Source: an uncultured Streptomyces sp. (GTDB lineage: Bacteria > Actinomycetota > Actinomycetes > Streptomycetales > Streptomycetaceae). Taken from it: a stretch of DNA of 64,000 bases. The stretch covers positions 62,001-126,000 of the forward strand of contig NZ_CANLBS010000005.1 of the NCBI RefSeq assembly GCF_947488945.1, written 5' to 3'. A program made the translations under genes and the position numbers. Below, piece after piece: positions 46,606 through 55,324 of the stretch. The notes under the pieces were generated by a model. That model was given only the letters and a program-made list of their open reading frames with translations, searched no databases and had not been told where the DNA came from. Position 1 is the stretch's first letter. Each line of letters begins with the position of its first letter.

Positions 46606-49600
46606 CTACCCCTGTGTCTCCCCCTCCTCGCCGGTCCCGTCCGGGGCGGCGGCGAGTGCCGTCTGGATGAGAGTGGCCTTGCGGCGGGCGATGTACTGGG
46701 CGCGGCCCGGGGGGAGGTTCTTGGGCTTGATGTTGCCGAAGACGTAGCCCTCGGACGGCGGGCAGGAGAGCAGCAGGCCCGGCGTGTTCACCTCGTCCAG
46801 GCGGCGCAGCAGCTGGTCGTTGAGGCCGCGGCCCGCGCCGGTGGCCGAGCGGGCGACCACCATGTGGAGGCCGACCTCGTGGCCGAGGGCGAGGTGGTCG
46901 AAGAGGGGGGCAAAGGGGTGGTCGAAGGCGGTGCCCGCGCCGACCATGTCGTAGTCGTCGACGAGGACGAACAGCCGGGGGCCCGACCACCAGTCCGCGA
47001 GCCGCATCCGCGCCGGGGTGATGTCCTGGCCCGGCAGCCGGGTGGCCAGGGCACGGGCGGAGCCGCCGACGAGTTCCTTGAGGGCGTCGACGGCGACGGC
47101 GTGCCCGAGGCGGTACTCGGCGGGGACGGCGTCGACGAGTTCGCGGCGGTAGTCCACCACCAGGATGCGCGCCTCGGTGGGGCTGAACCGTGCGGTGATG
47201 GCGGCGGCGGCGAGGCGCAGCAGGTTGGTCTTGCCGCTCTCGGTGTCGCCGACCGCGATCAGGTGCGGGGTGCGGCTGAAGTCGTGCCAGACCGTCGAGA
47301 GGGTCTCCTCGTCCTGGCCGAGGGCGAATCGCAGCCTGCCCTCGTCGAGTTCGGGTGCGGGGAGGTCGGCCGCGGGCAGGCGGTGCGGCAGCATCCTCAC
47401 CTGCGGGGCGGCCGGCCCGTCCCAGGCGGCGGCGATCCGCTCGACCAGGGACTCGACGCCCTCGGTGAGGTCCTCGGGCCGTGCGGCGCCGTCGATGCGG
47501 GGCAGCGCGGTGAGGAAGTGCAGCTTGGTGTCGACGGTGAGGCCGCGCCCCGGCTGGCGAGGCACCGAGGCCGCCTTGCGGATGTCCACCACGGAGTCCA
47601 TGGTGTCGCCGAGCCGCAGTTCGAGGCGGGTCGCCGCCTGGTCGCGGACCTGCGCGGTGAGTTCGACCCACCGGGCGGTGGTGATGATCAGGTGGATGCC
47701 GTAGTTCAGGCCGCCGGTGGCGAGCTGGTTGAAGGTGGGCAGCAGGTGGTCGAAGTTCTGCCGGACCGCGGACCAGCCGTCGACGACGAGGAAGACGTCG
47801 CCGTGCTGTTCCTCGGCGAACTCGCCGGCCGCGCGGCGCCTGCGGTAGGTGGCCATGGAGTCGATCTGGTGGTCGAGGAAGAACTGCTCGCGGTGGTTGA
47901 GCACCGCGGTGACCTCGGCGACCGTACGGCTGATGCGTTCGGCGTCGAGGCGGGCGGCGACCCCGCCGACGTGCGGCAGTCCGGCCAGCGCGGAGAGCGT
48001 TCCGCCGCCGAAGTCGAGGCAGTAGAACTGGACTTCGGCCGGTGAGTGGGTGAGGGCGAGCGAGGCGATGAGGGCGCGCAGGACGGTGGACTTGCCGCTC
48101 TGCGAGCCGCCCGCGATGGCGACGTGTCCGCCGCCCGCGGAGAGGTCCACCACGAGGGGGTCGCGGCGCTGGTCGAAGGGCTTGTCGACGATGCCGACCG
48201 GGACCCGGAGCTTGCCGGTGCCGGGCCAGCGGCCGGCGACGAGGCCGCGCCGGGCGTCGGCGGTGAGGCCGGGGAGCAGCGCGTCGAGGGTCGGCGGTGC
48301 TCCCAGGGGCGGCAGCCACACCTGGTGGGCGGCGGGCCCGGCGTCGCGCAGCCGGTCGAGGGCGGCCGACAGCAGCGTCTCGCGGCTCTCCGCCTCTTCC
48401 TCGGCCTCCGGCAGGTCGGGCACGGGGGCGGGGGTGCGGGGCACCACCCAGCCGGCCGACCAGGGCACCACCTGGCTGGCGACCTGGGCCTGGGCGACGG
48501 CGCCGCGGCGCTGCCGGTAGGGCCCGGAGACGTACGCGGCGCGGAAGCGGGTCAATGCCTCGACGCCGCTCTTGAGGAAGCCGCTGCCGGGCTGGGAGGG
48601 CAGTTGGTAGGCGTCGGGGACGCCGAGGACGCCGCGGCTCTCCATGGCGGAGAAGGTGCGCAGGCCGATGCGGTAGGAGAGGTGGCTCTCCAGTTGGTGC
48701 ATGCGGCCCTCGTCGAGCCGCTGGGAGGCGAGCAGCAGGTGGACGCCGAGCGAGCGGCCGAGCCGGCCGATCATCACGAAGAGGTCCATGAACTCGCGGT
48801 GCGAGGCGAGCAGCTCGCTGAACTCGTCGACCACGACGAAGAGACTGGGCAGCGGGGCGAGGTCGGCGCCGCCGGCCCGTGCCTTCTCGTACTCCAGCGC
48901 CGAGATGTAGTTGCCGGCGGCCCTCAGCAGTTCCTGTCGGCGGATGAGTTCGCCGTGCAGGGCGTCCTGCATGCGCTCCACCAGGGCGACTTCGTCGGCG
49001 AGGTTGGTGATCAGGGCTGAGGTGTGCGGGAGTTCGTCGAGCCCGAGGAAGGTCGCGCCGCCCTTGAAGTCGACCAGGATGAAGTTGAGGGTCTCGGAGG
49101 AGTTGGAGAGCGCGAGCCCCAGCACCAGGGTGCGCAGCAGTTCGCTCTTTCCGGAACCGGTGGCGCCGATCAGCATGCCGTGCGGGCCCATACCGCCCTG
49201 CGCGGACTCCTTGATGTCCAGTTCGACGGGGGCTCCGTCGGCGCCGACCGCGATGGGCACCCTCAGGCGGGCGGCGCCGGTGGAGCGCTGCCACAGGGTG
49301 GCCGGATCGTGACGGTAGAGGTCGGGGATGCCGAGCAGGCTGGTGAGCTGCACGTCGGCGGAGAGGGGTTCCGCGGCGTCGGCTGCGAGGCTGAGCCGGT
49401 ACGGGGAGAGCATCCGGGCCAGCGATTCGGCGGCCACGGGGCCCATGGCGTCGGGGCGGCCGAGCAGGGTGGTCTGCTCCTTGCGGCTGCGGTCGGTGCG
49501 CACCAGGCGTACGGCGTCCGGCGCGACCTCCAGGCGGAGTCCGCTGCGGCCGGGACGCCAGGTGAGGGCGCCGGACAGGTCGAGGACCACGCTGTTGCGG

Positions 49601-50610
49601 AAGCCCGGCCCGTCGAAGCGGTGCCCGGCGGGGACGGTGACGCCGTCGACGACGATCACGGTGAAGGGCTCGTCACGGCCGGGGACCGCGTCGGGGTCGA
49701 ACGGGGGACGCTCGGTGAACTCGGCGCCGAGTAGGTCCTCCAGGTCGGCGAAGGCTGAGGCGATGAGGCGGGCCGGGCCGGCCCCGTCCTGCTCCTGGGG
49801 ATGGAGACTGTGCGGCAGCCACTTGGCCCACTCCCACTCCGCCCGGCGTTCGTCGGAGACGCACAGGGCGATCCACAGCTCCTCCGGCGGGTGGAAGACG
49901 GCCAGTTGGCACAGCGCGGCCCGGACCATGGAGCGCAGCGCAGCGTCGTCGCCGCGCAGCAGGACCCGGGACCAGGTCCGCAGGTAGAGCGCGATCGGCT
50001 GGGAGGGCACGGTGCTGTAGGCGCGGACGAAGCGGCGCAGGGCGTGCGCGCAGAGGGGTTCGAGGTCCTCGACGGGCTTGGTCGACAGCGGTGTCAGCCG
50101 CAGCGCGAGCTGCTGGTCGCCGACGGCGACGCGGATCTCGGCGAAGTCGTCGTCCTTGGTCCGGCGTTCCCACAGCCGGGTGGTGCGGACCATGGACCGC
50201 AGGGTGGCCGGCGCGGGGTGCCGCCAGGCGAGGGCGAGCTGCTGCTCCACGACGGAGCGCTGCACCTTGCGGCGGGTCTGGGCGAGATAGCGCAGGTAGT
50301 CGCGGCGTTCGCCGCGCAGCCGCTGCTTGCGGTCGCCGCTCTTGCGCATGAACTGGCCGACCATCATGGCGGCCGAGGCGAGGACCATCATGCCGAGCGC
50401 GAGGTAGGTGAAGACGCCGTTGGTCCCGCCGGGTTTGATGAAGATCAGCATCATGGAGACCGACATCATCGCCATCGGCAGGTAGGTCCACACCGCCGAG
50501 GTGTCGGGGACGGTCTCCGGGAGCGTGGGGGGTTCCTGGAGGCTGAGTTCGCCCTCGGGCATGTCGGGTCCGCGACGACGGGCGGGGCGGCGTATCAGTA
50601 CCACACTCAA
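46606..50610 (-). CDS. eccC: T7SS FtsK/SpoIIIE-type ATPase EccC
   Basis: 1334 residues in one chain, equal to fused EccCa+EccCb. Two membrane helices (about residues 40-60 and 66-88) are followed by a basic stalk and three ATPase domains with intact Walker A: Lys488 in GATGSGKSELL, Lys840 in GGSQSGKSTVL, and Lys1127 in GDTESGKTNLL. FILVDFKGGATF and FYCLDFGGGTLS are Walker B regions. It is the motor that recognises and exports WXG substrates. Translation appears to start at TTG 50610, 8 nt after AAGGAG; the GTG six bases later fits less well. It is transcribed divergently from eccD. Confidence 0.94.
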   Translation of the reverse strand: MSVVLIRRPARRRGPDMPEGELSLQEPPTLPETVPDTSAVWTYLPMAMMSVSMMLIFIKPGGTNGVFTYLALGMMVLASAAMMVGQFMRKSGDRKQRLRGERRDYLRYLAQTRRKVQRSVVEQQLALAWRHPAPATLRSMVRTTRLWERRTKDDDFAEIRVAVGDQQLALRLTPLSTKPVEDLEPLCAHALRRFVRAYSTVPSQPIALYLRTWSRVLLRGDDAALRSMVRAALCQLAVFHPPEELWIALCVSDERRAEWEWAKWLPHSLHPQEQDGAGPARLIASAFADLEDLLGAEFTERPPFDPDAVPGRDEPFTVIVVDGVTVPAGHRFDGPGFRNSVVLDLSGALTWRPGRSGLRLEVAPDAVRLVRTDRSRKEQTTLLGRPDAMGPVAAESLARMLSPYRLSLAADAAEPLSADVQLTSLLGIPDLYRHDPATLWQRSTGAARLRVPIAVGADGAPVELDIKESAQGGMGPHGMLIGATGSGKSELLRTLVLGLALSNSSETLNFILVDFKGGATFLGLDELPHTSALITNLADEVALVERMQDALHGELIRRQELLRAAGNYISALEYEKARAGGADLAPLPSLFVVVDEFSELLASHREFMDLFVMIGRLGRSLGVHLLLASQRLDEGRMHQLESHLSYRIGLRTFSAMESRGVLGVPDAYQLPSQPGSGFLKSGVEALTRFRAAYVSGPYRQRRGAVAQAQVASQVVPWSAGWVVPRTPAPVPDLPEAEEEAESRETLLSAALDRLRDAGPAAHQVWLPPLGAPPTLDALLPGLTADARRGLVAGRWPGTGKLRVPVGIVDKPFDQRRDPLVVDLSAGGGHVAIAGGSQSGKSTVLRALIASLALTHSPAEVQFYCLDFGGGTLSALAGLPHVGGVAARLDAERISRTVAEVTAVLNHREQFFLDHQIDSMATYRRRRAAGEFAEEQHGDVFLVVDGWSAVRQNFDHLLPTFNQLATGGLNYGIHLIITTARWVELTAQVRDQAATRLELRLGDTMDSVVDIRKAASVPRQPGRGLTVDTKLHFLTALPRIDGAARPEDLTEGVESLVERIAAAWDGPAAPQVRMLPHRLPAADLPAPELDEGRLRFALGQDEETLSTVWHDFSRTPHLIAVGDTESGKTNLLRLAAAAITARFSPTEARILVVDYRRELVDAVPAEYRLGHAVAVDALKELVGGSARALATRLPGQDITPARMRLADWWSGPRLFVLVDDYDMVGAGTAFDHPFAPLFDHLALGHEVGLHMVVARSATGAGRGLNDQLLRRLDEVNTPGLLLSCPPSEGYVFGNIKPKNLPPGRAQYIARRKATLIQTALAAAPDGTGEEGETQG

Positions 50611-50686
50611 CGCACGGGCTCCTTAAGGGCACTGTTGACTGGCGGGGCGTCGGGCGACGGGCGCACGGGGGCGTTCACCGGAAGCG

Positions 50687-50752
50687 GTTCGACGGTCAGT
50701 ACGCTGCGTCTGATCAACTGTTCGACGGTCAGTAGTCTGCATCTGATCAACT
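50687..50752. repeat. Tandem 33-bp direct repeat in the eccC-eccD spacer
   Basis: Two abutting copies (50687-50719 and 50720-50752) beginning GTTCGACGGTCAGTA and ending TCTGATCAACT, with 3 mismatches in 33. They occupy the middle of the 181-bp divergent control region. Three helical turns separate the copies, so both would face the same side of the DNA. Probably a regulator binding array. Confidence 0.8.
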
Positions 50753-50791
50753 CTCGCGTCCAAACCCCCCTCCGGCCCAGCCCTGGGAGAA

Positions 50792-52204
50792 GTGACCCCC
50801 ACGATGACCGAAACCTCCGTAGCGGGCCTCTGCCGCCTCACCGTGCGCGCTCCGGCCAGGACCATGGACCTGGCCGTGCCGGCCGACGTTCCGGTGGCCG
50901 ACCTGCTGCCCACCGTCCTGCGCTACGCCGGGGAGGAGGTGGAGGAGAACGGCCTGGAACACGACGGCTGGGTCCTTCAACTGCTCGGCGGGAAGCCGCT
51001 CGACGAGGAGAGCACCCTCGACCAGCTCGGGCTGAAGGACGGCGACGTGCTGCATCTGCGGCCGCACACCGACGCCCTGCCCGAGGTGCGGCTCGACGAC
51101 CTGGTCGACGGTATCGCCACGGTGACGCGGGACCGGCTGCACGGCTGGACCCCGGCGGCGGGCCGCGCCCTGCTGCGCGCCCTGGTGGTCGCGGTGCTGG
51201 TGGTGGCGTTGGTGGTGCTCGCCGCGCCCGGCGGCTCCGCCGGGGTCCGGGCGGCGACGGCCGGCGCGATGGGGCTGCTCCTGCTGGCGGGCGCCGCCTC
51301 GGCGGGCCGGGCGGTCGGTGACGCGGCGACCGGGACGACGCTCGGCTTCATGGCGGCGCCCTGTCTGGCGCTCGCGGGCTGGCTGCTGCCGGGCGGCGAG
51401 ATCGCGGGAGACCAGGCCCACCAGGTGTTCGGGGCCAGGCTGCTGGCCGCCGGGGCGGCGGGGGCCGGCGGGGCGGTGCTGGGCCTGGCGATGGTGGCGG
51501 TGTACACGCCGCTGTTCCTGGCGACGGCGCTGGTGGCGCTGGCCTCGGCCGCGGCGGGTGTGCTGATGAGCGTGCTGGACATCGCGGTGGACGACGCGGC
51601 GTGCGCGGCGGCCGCGGTGGTGGTGATCTTCGGCGGGTTCGTGCCGGCCCTGTCGTTCAAGCTGGCGGGGATGCGGATGCCGGCGCTGCCGACCAACGCG
51701 CGGGAGCTCCAGGAGGGCATCGAGCCATACCACGGGCCGGACGTGGCGACCCGGACCGAGCTGGCGAGCCGGTGGATGACGGCGCTCTACGCGGCGACGG
51801 GCGTGCTGTGCGCGGGTTGCCTGGTGGCCCTGTCGCGCCGGCCCGACCTGCCGGAGACGCTCACCGCCGTCGTGCTGTCGCTGCTGCTCCTGCTGCACGG
51901 CCGGGGCATGGTCAACGTCCGTCAGCGCCTCGCGCTCGTGGTGCCGGGCGCGTGGGGGGCGGCGCTGCTGATCCTCGCCCTGGCGGCGGCCACCCCGGCC
52001 GAGGACCGGCCGCTGCTGGTGGTGGGCCTGATGGCGCTCGCGGCGGTGCTGGCGATCGCGGCCTGGACCGTGCCGGGGCGGCGGCTGGTGCCGTACTGGG
52101 GCCGGGCGGCGGAGCTGCTGCACTCGCTGCTGGCCATCGCCCTGCTGCCGCTGACGCTGTGGGTGCTGGGCGTCTTCGGCGCGCTGCGCGCCCTCACCGG
52201 CTGA
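50792..52204 (+). CDS. eccD: T7SS integral membrane pore protein EccD
   Basis: 470 residues. Residues about 10-95 form a ubiquitin-like YukD domain (CRLTVRAPARTMDLAVPADVPVADLLP, LHLRPHTDALP), then about 11 transmembrane helices (for example ALVVAVLVVALVVLAA, AATAGAMGLLLLAGAAS, LLAIALLPLTLWVLGVFGAL). It forms the central membrane channel of the T7SS. GTG 50792 and ATG 50804 are both possible starts; GGGAGA lies ahead of the first. EccB follows after 15 bp, so they are an operon. Confidence 0.92.
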   Translation: MTPTMTETSVAGLCRLTVRAPARTMDLAVPADVPVADLLPTVLRYAGEEVEENGLEHDGWVLQLLGGKPLDEESTLDQLGLKDGDVLHLRPHTDALPEVRLDDLVDGIATVTRDRLHGWTPAAGRALLRALVVAVLVVALVVLAAPGGSAGVRAATAGAMGLLLLAGAASAGRAVGDAATGTTLGFMAAPCLALAGWLLPGGEIAGDQAHQVFGARLLAAGAAGAGGAVLGLAMVAVYTPLFLATALVALASAAAGVLMSVLDIAVDDAACAAAAVVVIFGGFVPALSFKLAGMRMPALPTNARELQEGIEPYHGPDVATRTELASRWMTALYAATGVLCAGCLVALSRRPDLPETLTAVVLSLLLLLHGRGMVNVRQRLALVVPGAWGAALLILALAAATPAEDRPLLVVGLMALAAVLAIAAWTVPGRRLVPYWGRAAELLHSLLAIALLPLTLWVLGVFGALRALTG

Positions 52205-52219
52205 TCCGGAGGAGCGACG

Positions 52220-53803
52220 ATGCAATCGAAACGCGACCAGGCCCAGGCCCACTCGTTCATCATGGGGCGGCTCACCTCCGGCATGCTGCTGGCCGATCCG
52301 GACGCCGCGGAGAGCCCGCTGGGGCGGACCACGCGCGGCACGGTGATCGGGCTGGTCATCGCCGTGCTGGTGGCGGCGGGGGCCGTGGTGTTCGGGCTGA
52401 TCTCGCCGGGCGGCAAGGACTCCTGGCGGTCCGGCGACAGCCTCATCGTGAACAAGGAGACCGGCGCCCGCTACCTCTTCATCGACGGTCGGCTGCGGCC
52501 GGTGCGCAACTACGCCTCCGCGCTGCTGATCGGCGGCGGGAAGCTGAAGACCACGACGGTGGGCACCGCGTCGTTGCGCGGGACGCCGGTCGGGGCGACC
52601 GTCGGCATCCCTGGCGCCCCGGACTCGGTGCCGGCCGCCGGGGACCTGGAGGGCGGTGCGTGGCAGGTGTGCGCGGCGGTCGCCGCCCGCAGCGGCGGCG
52701 ACGGCACCGCGCGGACGGAAGCGGTGACCGCCCTGGTGACCGGCGGTCCGGCGACCGGCACCCCGCTGGGGGCCGGGTCGGCGGTGGTGGTGCGGGGACC
52801 CGACGGGACCACGTATCTGGTGTGGCAGGGCAGCCGGCTGGAGCTGGACCGGGCCTCGGGCGCCGCGGTGTCGCTGGGATACGGCTCGGTGACCCCGCGC
52901 CCCGTGTCGGCGGCCTTCCTGGACGCGCTGGTGGCCGGCCCGGACCTGGCGGCCCCGCGGGTGGCGGGCCTGGGCGACGGGGGACCCGAGCTCGGGGGCA
53001 CGGCGACGCGGCTGGGACAGGTGTTCACCGTACGGGTGCCGGGTTCGGGCGTGCAGTACTACCAGTTGCGCTCCGAGGGCCTGGTGCCGCTCACCTCCAC
53101 CGGGGCCGCCCTGGTGCTCGGGGACCCGGCGACCCGCGAGAAGGCGTACGACGGCGGGTCGCCGGACCCCCGGCGGATCGGTGCGGACGTGCTGGGCGAC
53201 CGGCAGGCGCCCGCGACGAAGGGGAAGGACGTCTCGGTGCCGGGCCTGCCGGACACCCCGCCGAAGGCGGCGGCGGTGCCGGAGGACTCGGCGGTCTGCG
53301 CCCGCGTCGTCACGGACTCCGACGGCACCCGGGTCACCTCGGCGGTGGTTCCGGCGGCCGATCTGGGTCCGGTCGCGCAGGGCACGTCGGACCGGGCGGT
53401 GGCGGCCTGCCTCCCGGTGGACGCGGTGGTCGCCCGCCCGGGTCACGGGGTGCTGGTGCGGGCCCTGGGGGCGGGCGGCGGCATCGTCGGCAACACGACG
53501 TATCTGGTCGGGGACGACGGCATCAAGTACCGGGTGGCGTCGGACGCGGCCCTGTCCGCGCTCGGTTACGCGGACGTCACCGCGCAGACGCTGCCGTCGC
53601 CGCTGCTGGCGATGCTGGCCACCGGCCCGGACCTCGCGCCGGAGGCGGCGTCGGGCGCCTCGGCCCCGGTGACGGCGCCGGCCTGCGGCACGGACAAGGG
53701 CGGTGAGAACGGCAAGGGGAAGGCCGGCGACGGAGCCGACGGCCGGCAGGCCGCCGGCTCGGCCCGGTCGGTGGCGTTCGCCACGACCGGCGCCGCGCAC
53801 TAG
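52220..53803 (+). CDS. eccB: T7SS core component EccB
   Basis: 527 residues. The signature N-terminus SKRDQAQAHSFIMGRLTSGMLLADPDAAESPL is followed by one membrane helix (about residues 41-62, VIGLVIAVLVAAGAVVFGLIS) and a large extracytoplasmic repeat domain (SLIVNKETGARYLFIDGRLRPV, RNYASALLI). Conserved Cys at residues in AWQVCAAV and SAVCARV could pair as in mycobacterial EccB. ATG 52220 follows GGAGGAG. Last gene of the eccD-eccB unit before a hairpin region. Confidence 0.94.
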   Translation: MQSKRDQAQAHSFIMGRLTSGMLLADPDAAESPLGRTTRGTVIGLVIAVLVAAGAVVFGLISPGGKDSWRSGDSLIVNKETGARYLFIDGRLRPVRNYASALLIGGGKLKTTTVGTASLRGTPVGATVGIPGAPDSVPAAGDLEGGAWQVCAAVAARSGGDGTARTEAVTALVTGGPATGTPLGAGSAVVVRGPDGTTYLVWQGSRLELDRASGAAVSLGYGSVTPRPVSAAFLDALVAGPDLAAPRVAGLGDGGPELGGTATRLGQVFTVRVPGSGVQYYQLRSEGLVPLTSTGAALVLGDPATREKAYDGGSPDPRRIGADVLGDRQAPATKGKDVSVPGLPDTPPKAAAVPEDSAVCARVVTDSDGTRVTSAVVPAADLGPVAQGTSDRAVAACLPVDAVVARPGHGVLVRALGAGGGIVGNTTYLVGDDGIKYRVASDAALSALGYADVTAQTLPSPLLAMLATGPDLAPEAASGASAPVTAPACGTDKGGENGKGKAGDGADGRQAAGSARSVAFATTGAAH

Positions 53804-53849
53804 CGGGACCGACTGCCCGCCGGTCCCGCTCCCGGGCCGGCGGGCAGTC
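53802..53849. terminator. Interlocked double hairpin after eccB
   Basis: Two overlapping inverted repeats: GCGGGACCG (53802-53810) with CGGTCCCGC (53820-53828), and a 14-bp pair 53809-53822 with 53836-53849. They cannot both form in full; the A-B-A'-B' order allows either alternative hairpins or a pseudoknot. Likely terminates or attenuates eccDB transcription ahead of the WXG genes. Confidence 0.7.
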
Positions 53850-53927
53850 GTATACGAGCCCTCAGAGAACGCTCTCCGGAGCGGAGTTACGGATTCCTCA
53901 ACAGAAGCTCATATCTTCCACCACCTG

Positions 53928-53957
53928 TTGCACAGTCAACTTGACGAACTCTAGGCT
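53928..53957 (+). promoter_or_regulatory. Promoter candidate for the WXG100 gene string
   Basis: TTGCAC (53928-53933) and TAGGCT (53952-53957) with an 18-bp spacer, in an A/T-richer island 38 bp before the first WXG gene. The spacer contains the perfect 11-bp dyad GTCAACTTGAC (53935-53945), which could be an operator. Confidence 0.5.
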
Positions 53958-53995
53958 CCGGGAACCGGAACACCGAGCGACGAAGAGGTGGAGCC

Positions 53996-54334
53996 ATGGC
54001 AGGCAATGGGCAGCAGTCCAGTGAACAGTCCACACGGAACGGCATCCAGGCGCTGGAAAGCGCCTTCAGCGGCATCCTGAAGTCGCGTCAGGACGTCGAC
54101 GCCACCCGCGCCACCCTGTCCTCCGGCTACCAGGGCAGCGACGGCGGCCAGTTCGGCTCGCTGCTCAAGCAGTGGGACGACCAGGCCAACGTCATCCTGA
54201 GGAACCTGGAGGACATGGTCGACAAGCTCAACCAGAGCCTGGTCCAGCACAACAAGACCCAGGGTTCCTCGAACGACTCGATCAACCAGGCGTACACGCA
54301 GTCCCAGGCGGCCTTCGACCAGCTCGCCGGCTGA
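53996..54334 (+). CDS. WXG100-superfamily protein (Esx-like), atypical
   Basis: 112 residues, mostly two predicted helices separated by SSGYQGSDGGQFG near residue 42, where the family normally has WxG; here the Trp is replaced by Tyr (YQG). Length, position beside another WXG protein and helical content fit an Esx heterodimer partner exported by the T7SS. The C-terminal tail (NQAYTQSQAAFDQLAG) could hold the secretion signal YxxxD/E in loose form. ATG 53996 follows GGTGGAG. Confidence 0.78.
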   Translation: MAGNGQQSSEQSTRNGIQALESAFSGILKSRQDVDATRATLSSGYQGSDGGQFGSLLKQWDDQANVILRNLEDMVDKLNQSLVQHNKTQGSSNDSINQAYTQSQAAFDQLAG

Positions 54335-54387
54335 CACGGTCCGCAGCCGGTACTTCACCCACCCCCACTGAGCAGGAGAAGACTTCC

Positions 54388-54711
54388 GTGCCCGACAACC
54401 TGACCGACGGTTACATCTACGTCGACTACAACCACATGAACAACGCGGCCGACGACATGGTCCACCAGACGAAGGCGATAGCGAACACGCTGGCCTCGCT
54501 GGAGGCCGAGCTCGGCGAACTCGTCAAGACCTGGTACGGAAACGACGCCGACACCTACCGCCAGAAGCAGGCCGCGTGGGACCAGGCGGTCAAGAACATG
54601 GAAAACCTGCTGACGTCGCACTCCGGTCTCCTGACGGACATCTCCGACAGCTACAAGTACAGCGAGAACTCGCTGACCCAGATGTGGTCCGAGGTCACCA
54701 TCGGACGCTGA
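54388..54711 (+). CDS. WXG100-family protein (EsxA/EsxB-like)
   Basis: 107 residues from GTG 54388 (AGGAG upstream). Helix-turn-helix hairpin with the turn motif TWYGNDADTYRQKQ (WxG as WYG near residue 50) and a C-terminal helix ending YKYSENSLTQMWSEV. It lies 53 bp after the previous WXG-size gene, the usual arrangement of an esxBA pair forming a 1:1 dimer that is the T7SS substrate. No signal peptide. Confidence 0.88.
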   Translation: MPDNLTDGYIYVDYNHMNNAADDMVHQTKAIANTLASLEAELGELVKTWYGNDADTYRQKQAAWDQAVKNMENLLTSHSGLLTDISDSYKYSENSLTQMWSEVTIGR

Positions 54712-54718
54712 CGCGGCC

Positions 54719-54754
54719 GGGCCGGGCAGGCCCGGTTCGGGCCGGGCCCGGCCC
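54719..54754. terminator. Nested GC hairpin after the WXG pair
   Basis: GGGCCGGGC (54719-54727) pairs with GCCCGGCCC (54746-54754) and encloses a second 6-bp stem (54729-54734 with 54738-54743). As a partial terminator it would raise expression of the WXG pair over downstream genes. Confidence 0.65.
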
Positions 54755-54812
54755 TTCGTCGCGGGGACGCGCACAGGACAGCGGACGTACGGACACGCAG
54801 CAGGAGGACGTC

Positions 54813-55250
54813 GTGGCGGATCTGACCCACCTGGACTCCCAGAGCCTTCAGAGGTTCCGGGACATCGACATCGCCGACTTCATGGCGGACCTGAAGGCCA
54901 TCACCAAGGACGAGGCCGGAGTGCGGGCGCTGCACAGCCTCGTGAAGGGCATCACCACCTCCGACCACATCGACGAGAACCCGATTCTCGCGATCGGCCT
55001 GATGGCCAACGGCGAGGAGGTGGCGGGGGCGGGCCTGGTGACGGCGGTGAAGACGTCGGCCGAGGCGATCGACGGGGTCTTCGACGCGCAGTCCACCCTC
55101 TTCAAGGACATCGACCGGGATCTGGGCGAGACGATCCGCACCCTGCTGAAGACGCAGGGCACCTCGCTCACGTCGATCGACGGCGAGGCGCTGCTGGACA
55201 TCTTCTCCGACGTCGACTCGGACATCGGCGGCGGCTCCACGGAGACCTGA
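54813..55250 (+). CDS. Small helical T7SS-associated protein
   Basis: 145 residues from GTG 54813 behind CAGGAGGA. Predicted all-helical, with an Ala/Asp-rich C-terminal half (TSAEAIDGVFDAQSTLF, FSDVDSDIGGG). I do not recognise a named family; comparable small genes sit between esx genes and large WxG proteins in streptomycete T7SS loci. No signal peptide or membrane helix. It probably belongs to the substrate or chaperone set. Confidence 0.7.
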   Translation: MADLTHLDSQSLQRFRDIDIADFMADLKAITKDEAGVRALHSLVKGITTSDHIDENPILAIGLMANGEEVAGAGLVTAVKTSAEAIDGVFDAQSTLFKDIDRDLGETIRTLLKTQGTSLTSIDGEALLDIFSDVDSDIGGGSTET

Positions 55251-55324
55251 CCCTCCCGGCACGGACCGCCGGTCCCGCCCTCCGTACGCCCCCGCTCCCC
55301 TCCCCCACACCGAAGGTTCGCGCC

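Noticed and set aside
50687..50752. Possible CRISPR remnant
   Set aside because: Only two copies, directly abutting with no spacer, and no cas genes; a regulatory duplication is the better reading.
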